Assembly (NCBI GenBank): GCA_943787745.1
Contig: CALSNJ010000002.1
Location: 568,025-632,024, forward strand
Source: an uncultured Alphaproteobacteria bacterium
GTDB taxonomy: Bacteria; Pseudomonadota; Alphaproteobacteria; UBA6615
DNA length: 64,000 bases
Direction of reading: 5' to 3'
The position numbers and the translations under genes were made by a program. Under the pieces are notes generated by a model that had not been told where the DNA came from, ran no database searches, and worked only from the letters and a program-made list of their open reading frames with translations. The first letter of the stretch is position 1. The number at the start of each line of letters is the position of its first letter. This document shows, piece by piece, positions 8,843-16,711 of this stretch.

Positions 8843-9682
8843 ATGACCCTGAGCACGAGTGATCAATACTGTTTGGATGAGGTACGGCGGCTGGACCATG
8901 ACCGTTACCTGACGGCGCTACTTCTTCCCGCTGCCGCACGTTCCGATGTGCTGGCTCTGTACGCCTTCAGTCTTGAAGTGGCCCGCACGCGCGAAATCGT
9001 CAGCGAACCCATACTTGGTCAGATCCGACTGCAATGGTGGCGCGAAACACTGGAAGGGATTTACGCCGAAACGCCGCGTGAACATCCGGTCGTTGAGGCC
9101 CTTGCGACAGCGTGCCAGCGCAATCAACTGGATCGGGGTGCTCTCGAGGCACTGGTTAATGCACGCGAAGCGGATATGGAAGACACACCGCCCTCCGATC
9201 TGGCTGCGCTTGAAACATATGGACGAGAGACATCCGGTCAGCTTTCAGAACTGGTTATGCGTGTTTTGGGCGGCGATGACATTGCGATTACGACAGCGCG
9301 GAAAATCGGGACAGCATGGGCTCTGGTCGGTTTGGCGCGTTCCGTGGCGTTTCACGCGCAATCTCAACGCATATATATCCCTGAAGATCTGCTGACAGAA
9401 TACGAAGTCGAACGCCGTAAAGTGCTCGACCTGAAACCGACAGCCGGACTTGATGCAGCAATTCGAAGAATCGTTGAGCGGGCAGAAATTCTCCTGAGAG
9501 AGGCGCGTGGAGCACGAAAAAACATCCCTGCGCCGCAACGAAGAGGCCTCCTGTTGGCCACATTGGCGGACCGCCATATCGCGAATATGCGCAAAGCAGG
9601 ATTCGACCCGTTCGCGTTCCCTCAACTTGATCCGGCGGGGCCGATCCGACTGACATGGAACGCCTGGCGCAACCGCTACTAA
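8843..9682 (+). CDS. Squalene/phytoene synthase-like protein lacking catalytic Asp motifs (NDUFAF6-like)
   Basis: Protein of about 279 residues with the all-helical squalene/phytoene synthase fold (LYAFSLEVARTRE... RLQWWRETLEGI, and the late IGTAWALVGLARSV helix). The Asp-rich motifs that bind diphosphate-Mg in true synthases are missing: the usual DDxxDE position reads ARTREIVSE, and the second DxxED helix reads ARSVAFHAQ. Such members include the mitochondrial complex I assembly factor NDUFAF6. I infer a non-enzymatic or altered role, not carotenoid synthesis. ATG 8843 is preferred because the family core starts soon after; the TTG at 8810 adds a Lys/Thr-rich segment, and neither has a clear ribosome site. 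Confidence 0.85.
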   Translation: MTLSTSDQYCLDEVRRLDHDRYLTALLLPAAARSDVLALYAFSLEVARTREIVSEPILGQIRLQWWRETLEGIYAETPREHPVVEALATACQRNQLDRGALEALVNAREADMEDTPPSDLAALETYGRETSGQLSELVMRVLGGDDIAITTARKIGTAWALVGLARSVAFHAQSQRIYIPEDLLTEYEVERRKVLDLKPTAGLDAAIRRIVERAEILLREARGARKNIPAPQRRGLLLATLADRHIANMRKAGFDPFAFPQLDPAGPIRLTWNAWRNRY

Positions 9683-9712
9683 AACACCCCTAAAGGCAAA
9701 AACCTCTGATTT

Positions 9713-9732
9713 ATCAAGCCTTTCGGCTTGAT
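9713..9732 (+). terminator. Hairpin after the synthase-like gene, possible weak terminator
   Basis: 8-bp stem ATCAAGCC/GGCTTGAT with a TTTC loop, 30 bases past the stop codon. No T run follows, so it may be a 3' stabilising hairpin rather than a terminator. Confidence 0.4.
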
Positions 9733-9849
9733 TGTTGAGGATGAAACCCCATGTGCCATGTGTGCGCCATATAAGTCGTTATCCGGTCTCTGAACCAGAT
9801 CAATGCTGGGGCGTTTTGTATTTGCAACCATCACCAAAAGAGCGTTCCC

Positions 9850-10458
9850 ATGTCCTTTGAACTTCCCGATCTTCCTTATGCCTATGACAGCCTGGCTCCC
9901 TATATGTCCGCTGAAACACTGGAGTTTCATCACGACAAACACCACAACGCCTATGTAGTGAACGGCAACAAGCTGCTCGAGGAAAGCGGCCTCAAGGGCA
10001 AGTCGCTGGAGGAAGTCATTGTTGGTTCCTACAACGGTGGTGCTGTTGGCGGGCTGTTCAACAATGCCGCACAGCACTGGAACCATGTTGAGTTCTGGAA
10101 TTGGATGAAGCCGAATGGCGGCGGTGCGATTCCGGGTGACCTGGAGAAGAAGCTGATTGAGGATTTCGGCAGCGTCGATGCGTTCAAGGACGCGTTTGTA
10201 CAGGCTGGCGTTACCCAGTTTGGGTCCGGCTGGTGCTGGCTTGTTCTCGGTACCGATGGGAAGCTGCAGGTCACCAAGACGGCAAACGGCATCAATCCGA
10301 TCGCCACAGGCGAGGGAACAGCGCTTCTTGGTTGTGATGTCTGGGAACACTCCTATTACATCGACTATCGCAACGCGCGCCCCGATTACGTGAAGGCGTT
10401 CGTCAATGATCTGGTCAATTGGGAGCGTGTTGCCGAATTGTTTGAGGCGGCCAGCTAA
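9850..10458 (+). CDS. sodB: Iron superoxide dismutase
   Basis: Cytoplasmic enzyme that converts superoxide to oxygen and hydrogen peroxide. The 202-residue protein has the Fe/Mn-SOD N-terminal helices with the first metal His (EFHHDKHHNAYV), the second His in NNAAQHWNHVEFW, and the C-terminal metal site DVWEHSYYIDYRNARPDYV with Asp and His ligands. The Gln in NNAAQHW and the WCWLV segment are typical of the iron type. It stands alone, with about 170 bases of leader upstream and a strong hairpin downstream. Confidence 0.97.
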   Translation: MSFELPDLPYAYDSLAPYMSAETLEFHHDKHHNAYVVNGNKLLEESGLKGKSLEEVIVGSYNGGAVGGLFNNAAQHWNHVEFWNWMKPNGGGAIPGDLEKKLIEDFGSVDAFKDAFVQAGVTQFGSGWCWLVLGTDGKLQVTKTANGINPIATGEGTALLGCDVWEHSYYIDYRNARPDYVKAFVNDLVNWERVAELFEAAS

Positions 10459-10483
10459 CAACCAGCCAAAAAAGTGAATGACG

Positions 10484-10517
10484 TCATGCCCGGGTCTGTC
10501 CCGGGCATGACTCATTT
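10484..10517 (+). terminator. Terminator hairpin after sodB, also facing the cupin operon
   Basis: 11-bp perfect inverted repeat TCATGCCCGGG (10484-10494) and CCCGGGCATGA (10500-10510) with a TCTGT loop, followed by CTCATTTT. It lies between the convergent sodB and cupin genes and could stop both. The sequence resembles short GC-rich palindromes often repeated between genes in alphaproteobacteria; only one copy is obvious here. Confidence 0.75.
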
Positions 10518-10529
10518 TGGAGACTGGTT

Positions 10530-11132
10530 CTATCCGGCCGCGTCGCGGCCATCTTCGACTCCGGCTTCGAACGTCACGCCGATCCCACGAAGCTTATCGA
10601 GCATATCGTCACCGAACTGATCGGCAAGGCGGTCGGCTTCGACCTGCGGATGATCTATGTCGTTAAACTCCTCTTCGGAGTCGCCATTGATCCAGACCAG
10701 CAGACGACCGGTTTCATCGCTGATGTTCTCGAAACGGCGCACAACTCCCGGGGGCACAGCGATCATGTCGTACTTGTCGAGTTCGATCTGGTTTTCTCCC
10801 TCGTCACCCCACTGAATTTTGAATCGACCGTCGAGGCACATGAAGGTCTCGCGCGTGAACTGGTGAGCGTGGAGCAGGGGACCATCACCCGGCGGACATT
10901 CCGCGATGATGACACTCATTTTGTCCTGAGTGACCACGGCAGGTGCCTGGGCCATCGGGCCGCCCTGATTTTCAGGCGACATCAGCAGATACAGAGTACG
11001 CGCGGTCATCGTCTCATAGACTTCCGCAGGGATACCCACTTCGGCATCGTAGCTACTGGACTGCGGTTTCAAATCCTTGAACCGCGCGATCCGCGTGCTC
11101 ATTTCCTGCTGCGTGAAATTCACAGTTTTCAT
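10530..11132 (-). CDS. Cupin-domain protein
   Basis: Protein of 200 residues with one cupin barrel. Conserved segments are PGDGPLLHAHQFTRETFMCLDGRFKI (first motif, with His/His/Glu-type metal-ligand positions) and DMIAVPPGVVRRFENISDE (second motif). The acidic C-terminal third (EEEFNDIDHPQVEAD...) is outside the barrel. A good AGGAGAG ribosome site precedes ATG 11132. It is the last gene of a reverse run trmFO-methyltransferase-VOC-VOC-cupin, 44 bases after the previous gene. Substrate unknown; dioxygenase, isomerase or small-molecule binding are all possible for cupins. Confidence 0.85.
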   Translation of the reverse strand: MKTVNFTQQEMSTRIARFKDLKPQSSSYDAEVGIPAEVYETMTARTLYLLMSPENQGGPMAQAPAVVTQDKMSVIIAECPPGDGPLLHAHQFTRETFMCLDGRFKIQWGDEGENQIELDKYDMIAVPPGVVRRFENISDETGRLLVWINGDSEEEFNDIDHPQVEADRLADQFGDDMLDKLRGIGVTFEAGVEDGRDAAG

Positions 11133-11176
11133 CGTTCTCTCCTGCTCTGCAGATCTTCTGTTCGTGGTTGCATCGG

Positions 11177-11605
11177 CTAATTGAAGTCCGGGTCCGGTGG
11201 CCCCTTGAGTTCGACCGTGTTGCCTTCCGGGTCTTTGATATAAATAGCTGGACCTTCACCCTCTGCACCACCCCGAATCATGGTGCTACCGAGCTCCACA
11301 TTGTGCGACGCCAGATAGGCCCGGATCGCGTCATCATCATAGGGTTCTACCTGGATCGCAAAATGATCCATATTGTGGCCGTCACGTCCTGGCGCAGGGC
11401 CTCCATGCGCGCCCATCGGTTCTTCGACAGGAGCCAAATCAATCAGATGATCACCTGCACGAACTTGATATAGACCAAGTTCCTTGTCCTCATCTTCCAG
11501 TGTGCAGCCCAGCACATCGCAATAGAAATGCAGCATCGACGTTAAGTCGATGCATCGGATCACGACATGATCGAGACCCTTCATGGCGTAAGGCTGCTTG
11601 GACAT
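11177..11605 (-). CDS. VOC-family metalloprotein (copy A)
   Basis: Glyoxalase/extradiol-dioxygenase-type fold of 142 residues made of two beta-alpha-beta-beta-beta modules. The candidate metal ligands are visible: His in GLDHVVIRC, His in NMDHFAIQV and Glu in GNTVELKGP. It is a close tandem paralogue of the next gene upstream (11624-12055); the two share long identical blocks such as FYCDVLGCT and DPEGNTVELKGPPDP. Glyoxalase, fosfomycin-type thiol transferase and dioxygenase activities share this fold, so no substrate can be assigned. The 18-base gap to its paralogue and the overlap further up imply one transcript. Confidence 0.87.
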   Translation of the reverse strand: MSKQPYAMKGLDHVVIRCIDLTSMLHFYCDVLGCTLEDEDKELGLYQVRAGDHLIDLAPVEEPMGAHGGPAPGRDGHNMDHFAIQVEPYDDDAIRAYLASHNVELGSTMIRGGAEGEGPAIYIKDPEGNTVELKGPPDPDFN

Positions 11606-11623
11606 GTACTTGCTCCTGAAAAT

Positions 11624-12055
11624 CTAATTCAATGCGGGATCCGGCGGTCCTTTGAGCTCCACGGTATTTCCTTCGGGGTCAAGCATGTAGATGCTCGGTC
11701 CAGTGCCTTCCGCGCCGTAGCGCGGGCCGGATTCAACAATCTGAATATTGTGTTCGCCAAGATAGCTGCGCAGTTCGTCCTCATCGAAGGAATCGATCTG
11801 AATGGCGAAGTGATCAAGGTTCAGTCCGTCTTTATACGGGGCAGGGCCGCCCTTTTTCCCCAGCATCCCATCGATGGGCACAAGATCGATCAGATGCGCA
11901 CCCGCACGGACCTGAAAAAGGCCGAATTCCTTGTTGTGGCGGTCAACGGTGCAGCCCAGCACGTCACAGTAGAAACGCCGCATGGCATCCAGGTCAACGC
12001 AACGGATCACCAGATGATCCAGACCGTGCATTTGGAAGGGTGGTTGTCGCGTCAT
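11624..12055 (-). CDS. VOC-family metalloprotein (copy B)
   Basis: Tandem paralogue of the preceding VOC gene, 143 residues, with the same likely metal set: His in GLDHLVIRC, His in NLDHFAIQI and Glu in GNTVELKGP. The copies diverge mainly in the middle (PIDGMLGKKGGPAPYKDG here, PVEEPMGAHGGPAPGRDG in copy A), where substrate would bind. The start ATG overlaps the stop of the upstream methyltransferase (ATGA), so translation is likely coupled. Homodimers or a heterodimer of the two copies are both possible. Confidence 0.87.
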   Translation of the reverse strand: MTRQPPFQMHGLDHLVIRCVDLDAMRRFYCDVLGCTVDRHNKEFGLFQVRAGAHLIDLVPIDGMLGKKGGPAPYKDGLNLDHFAIQIDSFDEDELRSYLGEHNIQIVESGPRYGAEGTGPSIYMLDPEGNTVELKGPPDPALN

Positions 12056-12681
12056 CGGTTCTTCCTCCGGCCCCGCAGTTGTACGACCATGGCGGGTCCG
12101 CCATGACGTTCACTGTCCGGGATTACGGTCTTCACCTCAGCCAGATGTTCGATATCCAGCATGTCTGCAAAATCTTCGCGCAACCCGGCCTCGGTGAACA
12201 TCATTATTTTGTCGGAGGGGCCACCCCGGCCATAACCCAGATGGTCGGGTGAAAATCCCTCGAGCAAGAGCAGGCCGCCAGGCTTAAGCGTTTCCGCGAC
12301 ACGGTGATGCACTGCTGTCCGTTCATCAACATCGACATGAACAAAGGCAAGCACAGCTAGGTCAAAGGTTGATTTGGGCGGGTTCCAGTCACGCAGATCG
12401 GCGATCTGCGTGTTGATTTCAACGCCACGCGCGGCCGCCAGATATTGCGCCTTCTCGACGCCGACCTGAGACGCATCAACGGTTGTAACCACCAGACCAC
12501 GCTCTGCGAGCCAGACACCGTTCCGGCCTTCACCATCACCGGGGACAAGCGCCGTCATACCCTCGGTCAGAAGACTTTCATGGCTTGCCATCCACAAATT
12601 GGGGTCCTGACCAAACACATAGTCATCGCCGTCATAACGTCGGTCCCAGAACTCACCAGGTGCCTTCGCAGACTTGCTCAT
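12052..12681 (-). CDS. Class I SAM-dependent methyltransferase, TehB/thiopurine-type
   Basis: Cytoplasmic methyltransferase of 209 residues. It begins EFWDRRYDGDDYVFGQDPN, a motif shared by TehB-like and thiol/thiopurine methyltransferases, followed by the SAM-binding region ALVPGDGEGRNGVWLAERG and the acidic position VVTTVDASQVG. LLLLEGFSPDHLGYGRGGP is a late family block. I place the start at ATG 12681, 4 bases after the trmFO stop; the frame reaching 12831 runs inside trmFO. It overlaps the VOC copy B start by 4 bases. The substrate is unknown; sulfur, selenium or tellurium compounds are typical for relatives. Confidence 0.88.
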   Translation of the reverse strand: MSKSAKAPGEFWDRRYDGDDYVFGQDPNLWMASHESLLTEGMTALVPGDGEGRNGVWLAERGLVVTTVDASQVGVEKAQYLAAARGVEINTQIADLRDWNPPKSTFDLAVLAFVHVDVDERTAVHHRVAETLKPGGLLLLEGFSPDHLGYGRGGPSDKIMMFTEAGLREDFADMLDIEHLAEVKTVIPDSERHGGPAMVVQLRGRRKNR

Positions 12682-12685
12682 GGTT

Positions 12686-14071
12686 TTATTCCGCCGCCAT
12701 GGGTGTGTCGCTGAACCAGACAGCAATATCGGACAGCGCACGGCGCGACATGAACTGCCGTCGCATGATTTTGCGCTCCTTCCGTTTGACGTCTTCCAGC
12801 GCGCCGTCTTCGAGCGGTGGCAGCAGACCAAAATTGATGTTCATCGGCTGGAACGTCTCCGCATCCGCGCCGCCCGTAACATGGGCGAGCAAGGCACCAT
12901 GGGTTGTCGTCGGTGGCGGCAGATCAAGGGCCTCACCAAGCCGCTCGGCCGCTGCGAACCGGCCCGCCAGAAGTCCCATAGCCGCACTTTCAACATAACC
13001 TTCAACGCCGGTCACCTGACCGGCAAATCGAAGCCGCGGCATCGCTTTCAGGCGCAGTGTTTCGTCGAGCAGGCGTGGACTGTTCAGGAAGGTGTTGCGA
13101 TGAATACCGCCAAGTCGTGCAAACTCGGCATTCTCCAGTCCGGGGATGCTGCGGAAAACCTCCTGCTGCGGGCCATAACGCAGCTTTGTCTGGAACCCGA
13201 CCATGTTGAACAGAGTGCCCAGCGCATTGTCCTGACGCAGCTGCACCACGGCATGGGGCCTGGAGCCATCATGAGCGTTTGTGAGACCCACGGGCTTCAT
13301 CGGACCAAAGCGCAGGGTTTGACGGCCGCGCTCGGCCATGACCTCGATCGGGAGACAGCCTTCGAAGTAGGGGGTGTTTTCCTCCCACTCGTGGAACGCC
13401 ACCTTGTCACCCTCAATCAGCGCGTCGATGAAGGCCTCGAACTGGGCTTCGTCGAGGGGACAGTTGATGTAATCCTTGCCCGTGCCTCCGGGGCCGGGCT
13501 TGTCATAGCGCGACTGGAACCACGCCTTGTTCATGTCGATGCTTTCGGCATGGATGATCGGTGCAATCGCATCAAAGAAGGCGAGATTTTCCTCCCCTGA
13601 GAGTTCGATGATCGCCGCGCTGAGGGCCGGGGACGTCAGCGGACCTGTGGCAATGATCACATTGTCCCAGTCTTCGGGCGGCAGTCCTTCAACTTCACCA
13701 CGCACAATCTCGATCAGCGGGTGCGAATGAAGCGTTCGGGTGACCTGTGCGGCAAAGCCCTCCCGGTCGACCGCCAACGCACCGCCGGCGGGCACCTTGT
13801 GGGTATCCGCAGCTGCCATAATCAACGACCCCAGCACCCGCATTTCCGCATGCAATATGCCGACAGCGTTGTTTTCGGAATCATCGGACCGGAACGAATT
13901 GGAACACACCAGTTCCGCAAGGTCTTCGGTCTGGTGGGCGTCGGTTTTTCGTTCCGGGCGCATTTCGTGAAGCATGACCGGTACGCCAGCGCGTGCGAGT
14001 TGCCACGCAGCTTCGCTGCCGGCGAGGCCGCCGCCAATGATGTGAACGGGATGAGGTGTCGTGTTTGCCAT
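12686..14071 (-). CDS. trmFO: tRNA uracil-54 methyltransferase (folate/FAD-dependent) TrmFO
   Basis: Makes ribothymidine at position 54 of the tRNA T loop, using methylene-tetrahydrofolate and FAD instead of SAM. At 461 residues it matches the family. The N-terminal FAD site is [18 protein letters not shown]; other conserved blocks are [20 protein letters not shown], the Cys-containing [11 protein letters not shown] and [20 protein letters not shown]. The start is uncertain: ATG 14071 fits the family N-terminus, but GAGG abuts it directly; ATG 14092 adds seven residues and has no ribosome site. It is the first gene of the reverse five-gene run and is divergent from a secreted-protein gene. 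Confidence 0.95.
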   Translation of the reverse strand: MANTTPHPVHIIGGGLAGSEAAWQLARAGVPVMLHEMRPERKTDAHQTEDLAELVCSNSFRSDDSENNAVGILHAEMRVLGSLIMAAADTHKVPAGGALAVDREGFAAQVTRTLHSHPLIEIVRGEVEGLPPEDWDNVIIATGPLTSPALSAAIIELSGEENLAFFDAIAPIIHAESIDMNKAWFQSRYDKPGPGGTGKDYINCPLDEAQFEAFIDALIEGDKVAFHEWEENTPYFEGCLPIEVMAERGRQTLRFGPMKPVGLTNAHDGSRPHAVVQLRQDNALGTLFNMVGFQTKLRYGPQQEVFRSIPGLENAEFARLGGIHRNTFLNSPRLLDETLRLKAMPRLRFAGQVTGVEGYVESAAMGLLAGRFAAAERLGEALDLPPPTTTHGALLAHVTGGADAETFQPMNINFGLLPPLEDGALEDVKRKERKIMRRQFMSRRALSDIAVWFSDTPMAAE

Positions 14072-14185
14072 CCTCAGGACATAGCGAGCCATGGGTGGGA
14101 AGGCAATCGTATCCGCAATCTTGTGAATTGACGCTGTCCTGCTCCCGATGTCAGGCTTCTGCTTGAAATCCGGGAGAAACTCGAA

Positions 14186-14986
14186 ATGCGCGCAATCAAG
14201 CCGTCGACACTTGCGGCGCTGCCGTTCCTGATATTGGCGGGACCAGCGATCGCTGATCCGCAGATGCTCGGAGTCATCCAGACCGCATCTGCTGTTCCTC
14301 TTCAATGCACCGGCGCTGGCTGCACAGCAGAGTTGACTTCGATCTGCCTTCACGAGAAGCGTCCGACACCCATCTCGGGCTATCCCTATTTACCCCACAA
14401 TCCAGACGCACTGCGGGTCACCGCAACACGCACCGACGGAACCAGGGTCCAACTCAACCCGGAATCCATTCTGAACTTCGCCGCGTCGCGGGGCTTCACC
14501 ACAGTGCGCGTCAGCGTTCCTGCAGCCGTGATGGAGAATGCCGGACTTGTATCGCTGGCGGTTCAGGTGAAGAAACCTCTCACGCTCATTCCGGCCGGAC
14601 AGACAGATGCACGCGCTGCGCCGCTAACCGAAGGCGATATCGAACTGGGTGCCGGCCCCATGCGGGCGACCGCCCAAAATATCGTAGATGGCGACACCGA
14701 CACCATGCATGCCAGCCAGGTGCTTGCCCGGATGATCGATGTATTGCCGACCCGAGGAAGAGCAGATTCGGACCTTCGGGCCGGGGTCTGGACGACCAAC
14801 GCCGCGTCGCAGAGCGCCGGAATTTCTGAGCTCGGAAAACATCGTGCGCGCAGCACATATAATCGCTGCTACCGACAGACCCGCATTGGCGACAAGACGC
14901 TGCGCGGTTGTCTCGCCAAAGCCCATGATGATTTCGTGCGCGAACTCAACGTGAAGTACTGGGATGCGGTGAAGGCAGGCAGTTAA
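14186..14986 (+). CDS. Unrecognised secreted protein
   Basis: I do not recognise this 266-residue protein. It begins with a clear Sec signal peptide ([15 protein letters not shown], cleavage near AIA-DP at about residue 24) after a GGGAGA ribosome site. The mature part has Cys residues in two close sets: three within about 15 residues near the start (QCTGAGC...SIC), and two near the end ([16 protein letters not shown]). Both sets suit disulfides in the periplasm. The C-terminus is charged and helical. It is divergent from trmFO with about 115 bases between the starts and has no obvious operon partner. Confidence 0.75.
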   Translation: MRAIKPSTLAALPFLILAGPAIADPQMLGVIQTASAVPLQCTGAGCTAELTSICLHEKRPTPISGYPYLPHNPDALRVTATRTDGTRVQLNPESILNFAASRGFTTVRVSVPAAVMENAGLVSLAVQVKKPLTLIPAGQTDARAAPLTEGDIELGAGPMRATAQNIVDGDTDTMHASQVLARMIDVLPTRGRADSDLRAGVWTTNAASQSAGISELGKHRARSTYNRCYRQTRIGDKTLRGCLAKAHDDFVRELNVKYWDAVKAGS

Positions 14987-15048
14987 GGCCCCGGCCTGTG
15001 ATCGGAGCGCAACTCCCCGGCGATGCGCACTCTAAAAGTCGCTGTCGT

Positions 15049-15336
15049 TTACACGCCTTCGATAATCAGGAAGTTGTCATCTGCTGCAGACAGACGGATC
15101 GGCAGAATTTCCTGATATTCCGGTGAATTGTACCAGGTCTGCGCGGCTTCCACGTCGGCGAACTCGAGCATCACGACACGGGCAGGATTCCAGTCGCCTT
15201 CCTTCACGTCGGCCGGGCCGGACGCAGCGAGCACTTTGCCACCATATTTCTTGAGGGTCTCACCAACCTTCGCGCCATAGGCTTTCATGGTTTCCGGGTC
15301 GTGGACTTTGGAATCTGCAATCACATAGGCGGCCAT
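15049..15336 (-). CDS. DUF1330 small dimeric alpha/beta-barrel protein
   Basis: Protein of 95 residues with the DUF1330 ferredoxin-like fold (AAYVIADSKVHDPETMKAY, KYGGKVLAASGP, VVMLEFADVEAAQTWYNSPEYQ). Members form dimers and resemble small monooxygenase-like barrels, but no reaction is established. A GGAGAACACC ribosome site precedes ATG 15336. It stands between a forward secreted-protein gene and a reverse DCC-family gene. Confidence 0.88.
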   Translation of the reverse strand: MAAYVIADSKVHDPETMKAYGAKVGETLKKYGGKVLAASGPADVKEGDWNPARVVMLEFADVEAAQTWYNSPEYQEILPIRLSAADDNFLIIEGV

Positions 15337-15430
15337 GGTGTTCTCCAGATGTTTGACGCTTTAATTGGCGATTACAAACTCTACCCCTAAAAGTTTGCGC
15401 AGCAAGAGCGTGCGCGGAACAAGACCTGCG

Positions 15431-15817
15431 CTACCACCGACCTTTACCTCGGTTCCAATTGTAGAGCCGGTCAGCAAACCAGTCATAGAACAGCCGGGCG
15501 AGGGGGCGGAGCATTGGACGAGAGATCAGCCAACCCAGCCAGCGACGCCGTGGTGTCATACGCCAAAGGATCGCTGCAGCGTCCGCGCCGCGGTGCAGTT
15601 TTCCATCTATATCCCGCACATAGAAATGTCGCCGGACATCGTCAAGCGACAAGCCTTCTTCCGCGAGCGCATCGGGTTTCTGGGACATATCGACGAATGT
15701 CGATTTCTTACCACCGTCCGCTCGCGCAAGTGCGTCGCGTTGGTCTTCCATACCTGCGCGACATACAGGACAGGCGCTGTTGTAGAAAACTTCAACCTGT
15801 TGGTCGTCATCCGTCAT
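15431..15817 (-). CDS. DCC-family thiol-disulfide oxidoreductase-like protein (DUF393)
   Basis: Protein of 128 residues with the DCC family start VEVFYNSACPVCRAGM: a thioredoxin-like strand followed by CxxC (CPVC). RHFYVRDIDGKLHRGADAAAILWRMTP is the second conserved block, and the C-terminus has hydrophobic and Trp/Tyr-rich helices (LLYDWFADRLYNWNRG-like). Family members are predicted thiol-disulfide proteins of unknown partner. The start at 15817 is the only ATG that precedes the CxxC strand; its ribosome site is weak. Confidence 0.88.
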   Translation of the reverse strand: MTDDDQQVEVFYNSACPVCRAGMEDQRDALARADGGKKSTFVDMSQKPDALAEEGLSLDDVRRHFYVRDIDGKLHRGADAAAILWRMTPRRRWLGWLISRPMLRPLARLFYDWFADRLYNWNRGKGRW

Positions 15818-15935
15818 GTACGGTTATCTGTCTGCGAGGGGAAATAAACCGCTTCGATGCCGCATAGGACATAGGACGGGGTATTTTCCATTTTACCAGT
15901 TTTAGTTGTCGCGACCCCACGGCATTTGGATTCTT

Positions 15936-16697
15936 TTACTCGCCAAGCCCGTCTCGTACCTTTTTGGGACCTTTGCCGCCTTCAACTTCGTCCACCGGTT
16001 CGGGCTCAAAATCCGCATCGGTCGGACGAACCGCCCAGCTTAGACTGAACTTTGCCAGAGCCCCGGGGCTGTTGGAGAACACATCGATCGCACGAAACCG
16101 TCCGCCTCTTTTGGTGTAGGGCGAGGCGATGATGCGGGCCAAATCTGTCTGCAGCACATAGGTCTTGCGGACATCGCGGAGTAAGCGCCCGCCGATCTGG
16201 CCAAACACATTGCCATAATTGGTTCCCAGCTGGGCTCGGAAGGTGCCGATATACAAAGCTTCGTTCGGTGCGACTTCAAAAACCGGAAGTTCACGGTCAC
16301 CATTAAACCGGGTGGTCTTTCTGTCCCGGTCAATGGTCAGCGTGCCGTTATTGCCTTGTTCGACAATTTCGCCAAGAGCGTAGGTTCCGGGATTAACAGC
16401 AAAGGCGATCCAGCGTGACCGTGTCGTTAAACTTTGCGGCCAGTATTTCTGCTCAACATTGCCAACTGCGGCTCTGTACCCCCAGATTTTCAAACTCAAA
16501 TCATAAAGAGTGCCGGGTGCAGCCTCGAAGGCCCCAACGCCGTAATCGGCATTTACTTCTATCGCCGCGAGGATGAGAGACTTGCCCTCGATTGCCGCTT
16601 CTTCCCGTATCGGCGCCGCGCACGCCGCAAGAACGAATGCCACGCAAAGCAGCAATGATGTTCTAATTAGGAGCGGTTTAGAGTGCATGCTGATCAT
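15936..16697 (-). CDS. Unrecognised lipoprotein
   Basis: Protein of 253 residues with a lipoprotein signal: hydrophobic LLLCVAFVLAACAAP with a lipobox LAAC at about residues 23-26. The mature domain is beta-rich (YDLSLKIWGYRAAV, RSRWIAFAVNPGTYALGEI, ALYIGTFRAQLG) and ends in an acidic Pro/Glu/Lys tail. An alternative start is ATG 16688. I do not recognise the family. The gene is 14 bases downstream of uvrA on the same strand and could be read from the uvrA transcript. Confidence 0.72.
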   Translation of the reverse strand: MISMHSKPLLIRTSLLLCVAFVLAACAAPIREEAAIEGKSLILAAIEVNADYGVGAFEAAPGTLYDLSLKIWGYRAAVGNVEQKYWPQSLTTRSRWIAFAVNPGTYALGEIVEQGNNGTLTIDRDRKTTRFNGDRELPVFEVAPNEALYIGTFRAQLGTNYGNVFGQIGGRLLRDVRKTYVLQTDLARIIASPYTKRGGRFRAIDVFSNSPGALAKFSLSWAVRPTDADFEPEPVDEVEGGKGPKKVRDGLGE

Positions 16698-16711
16698 TGG
16701 ATTAGTGTGGA

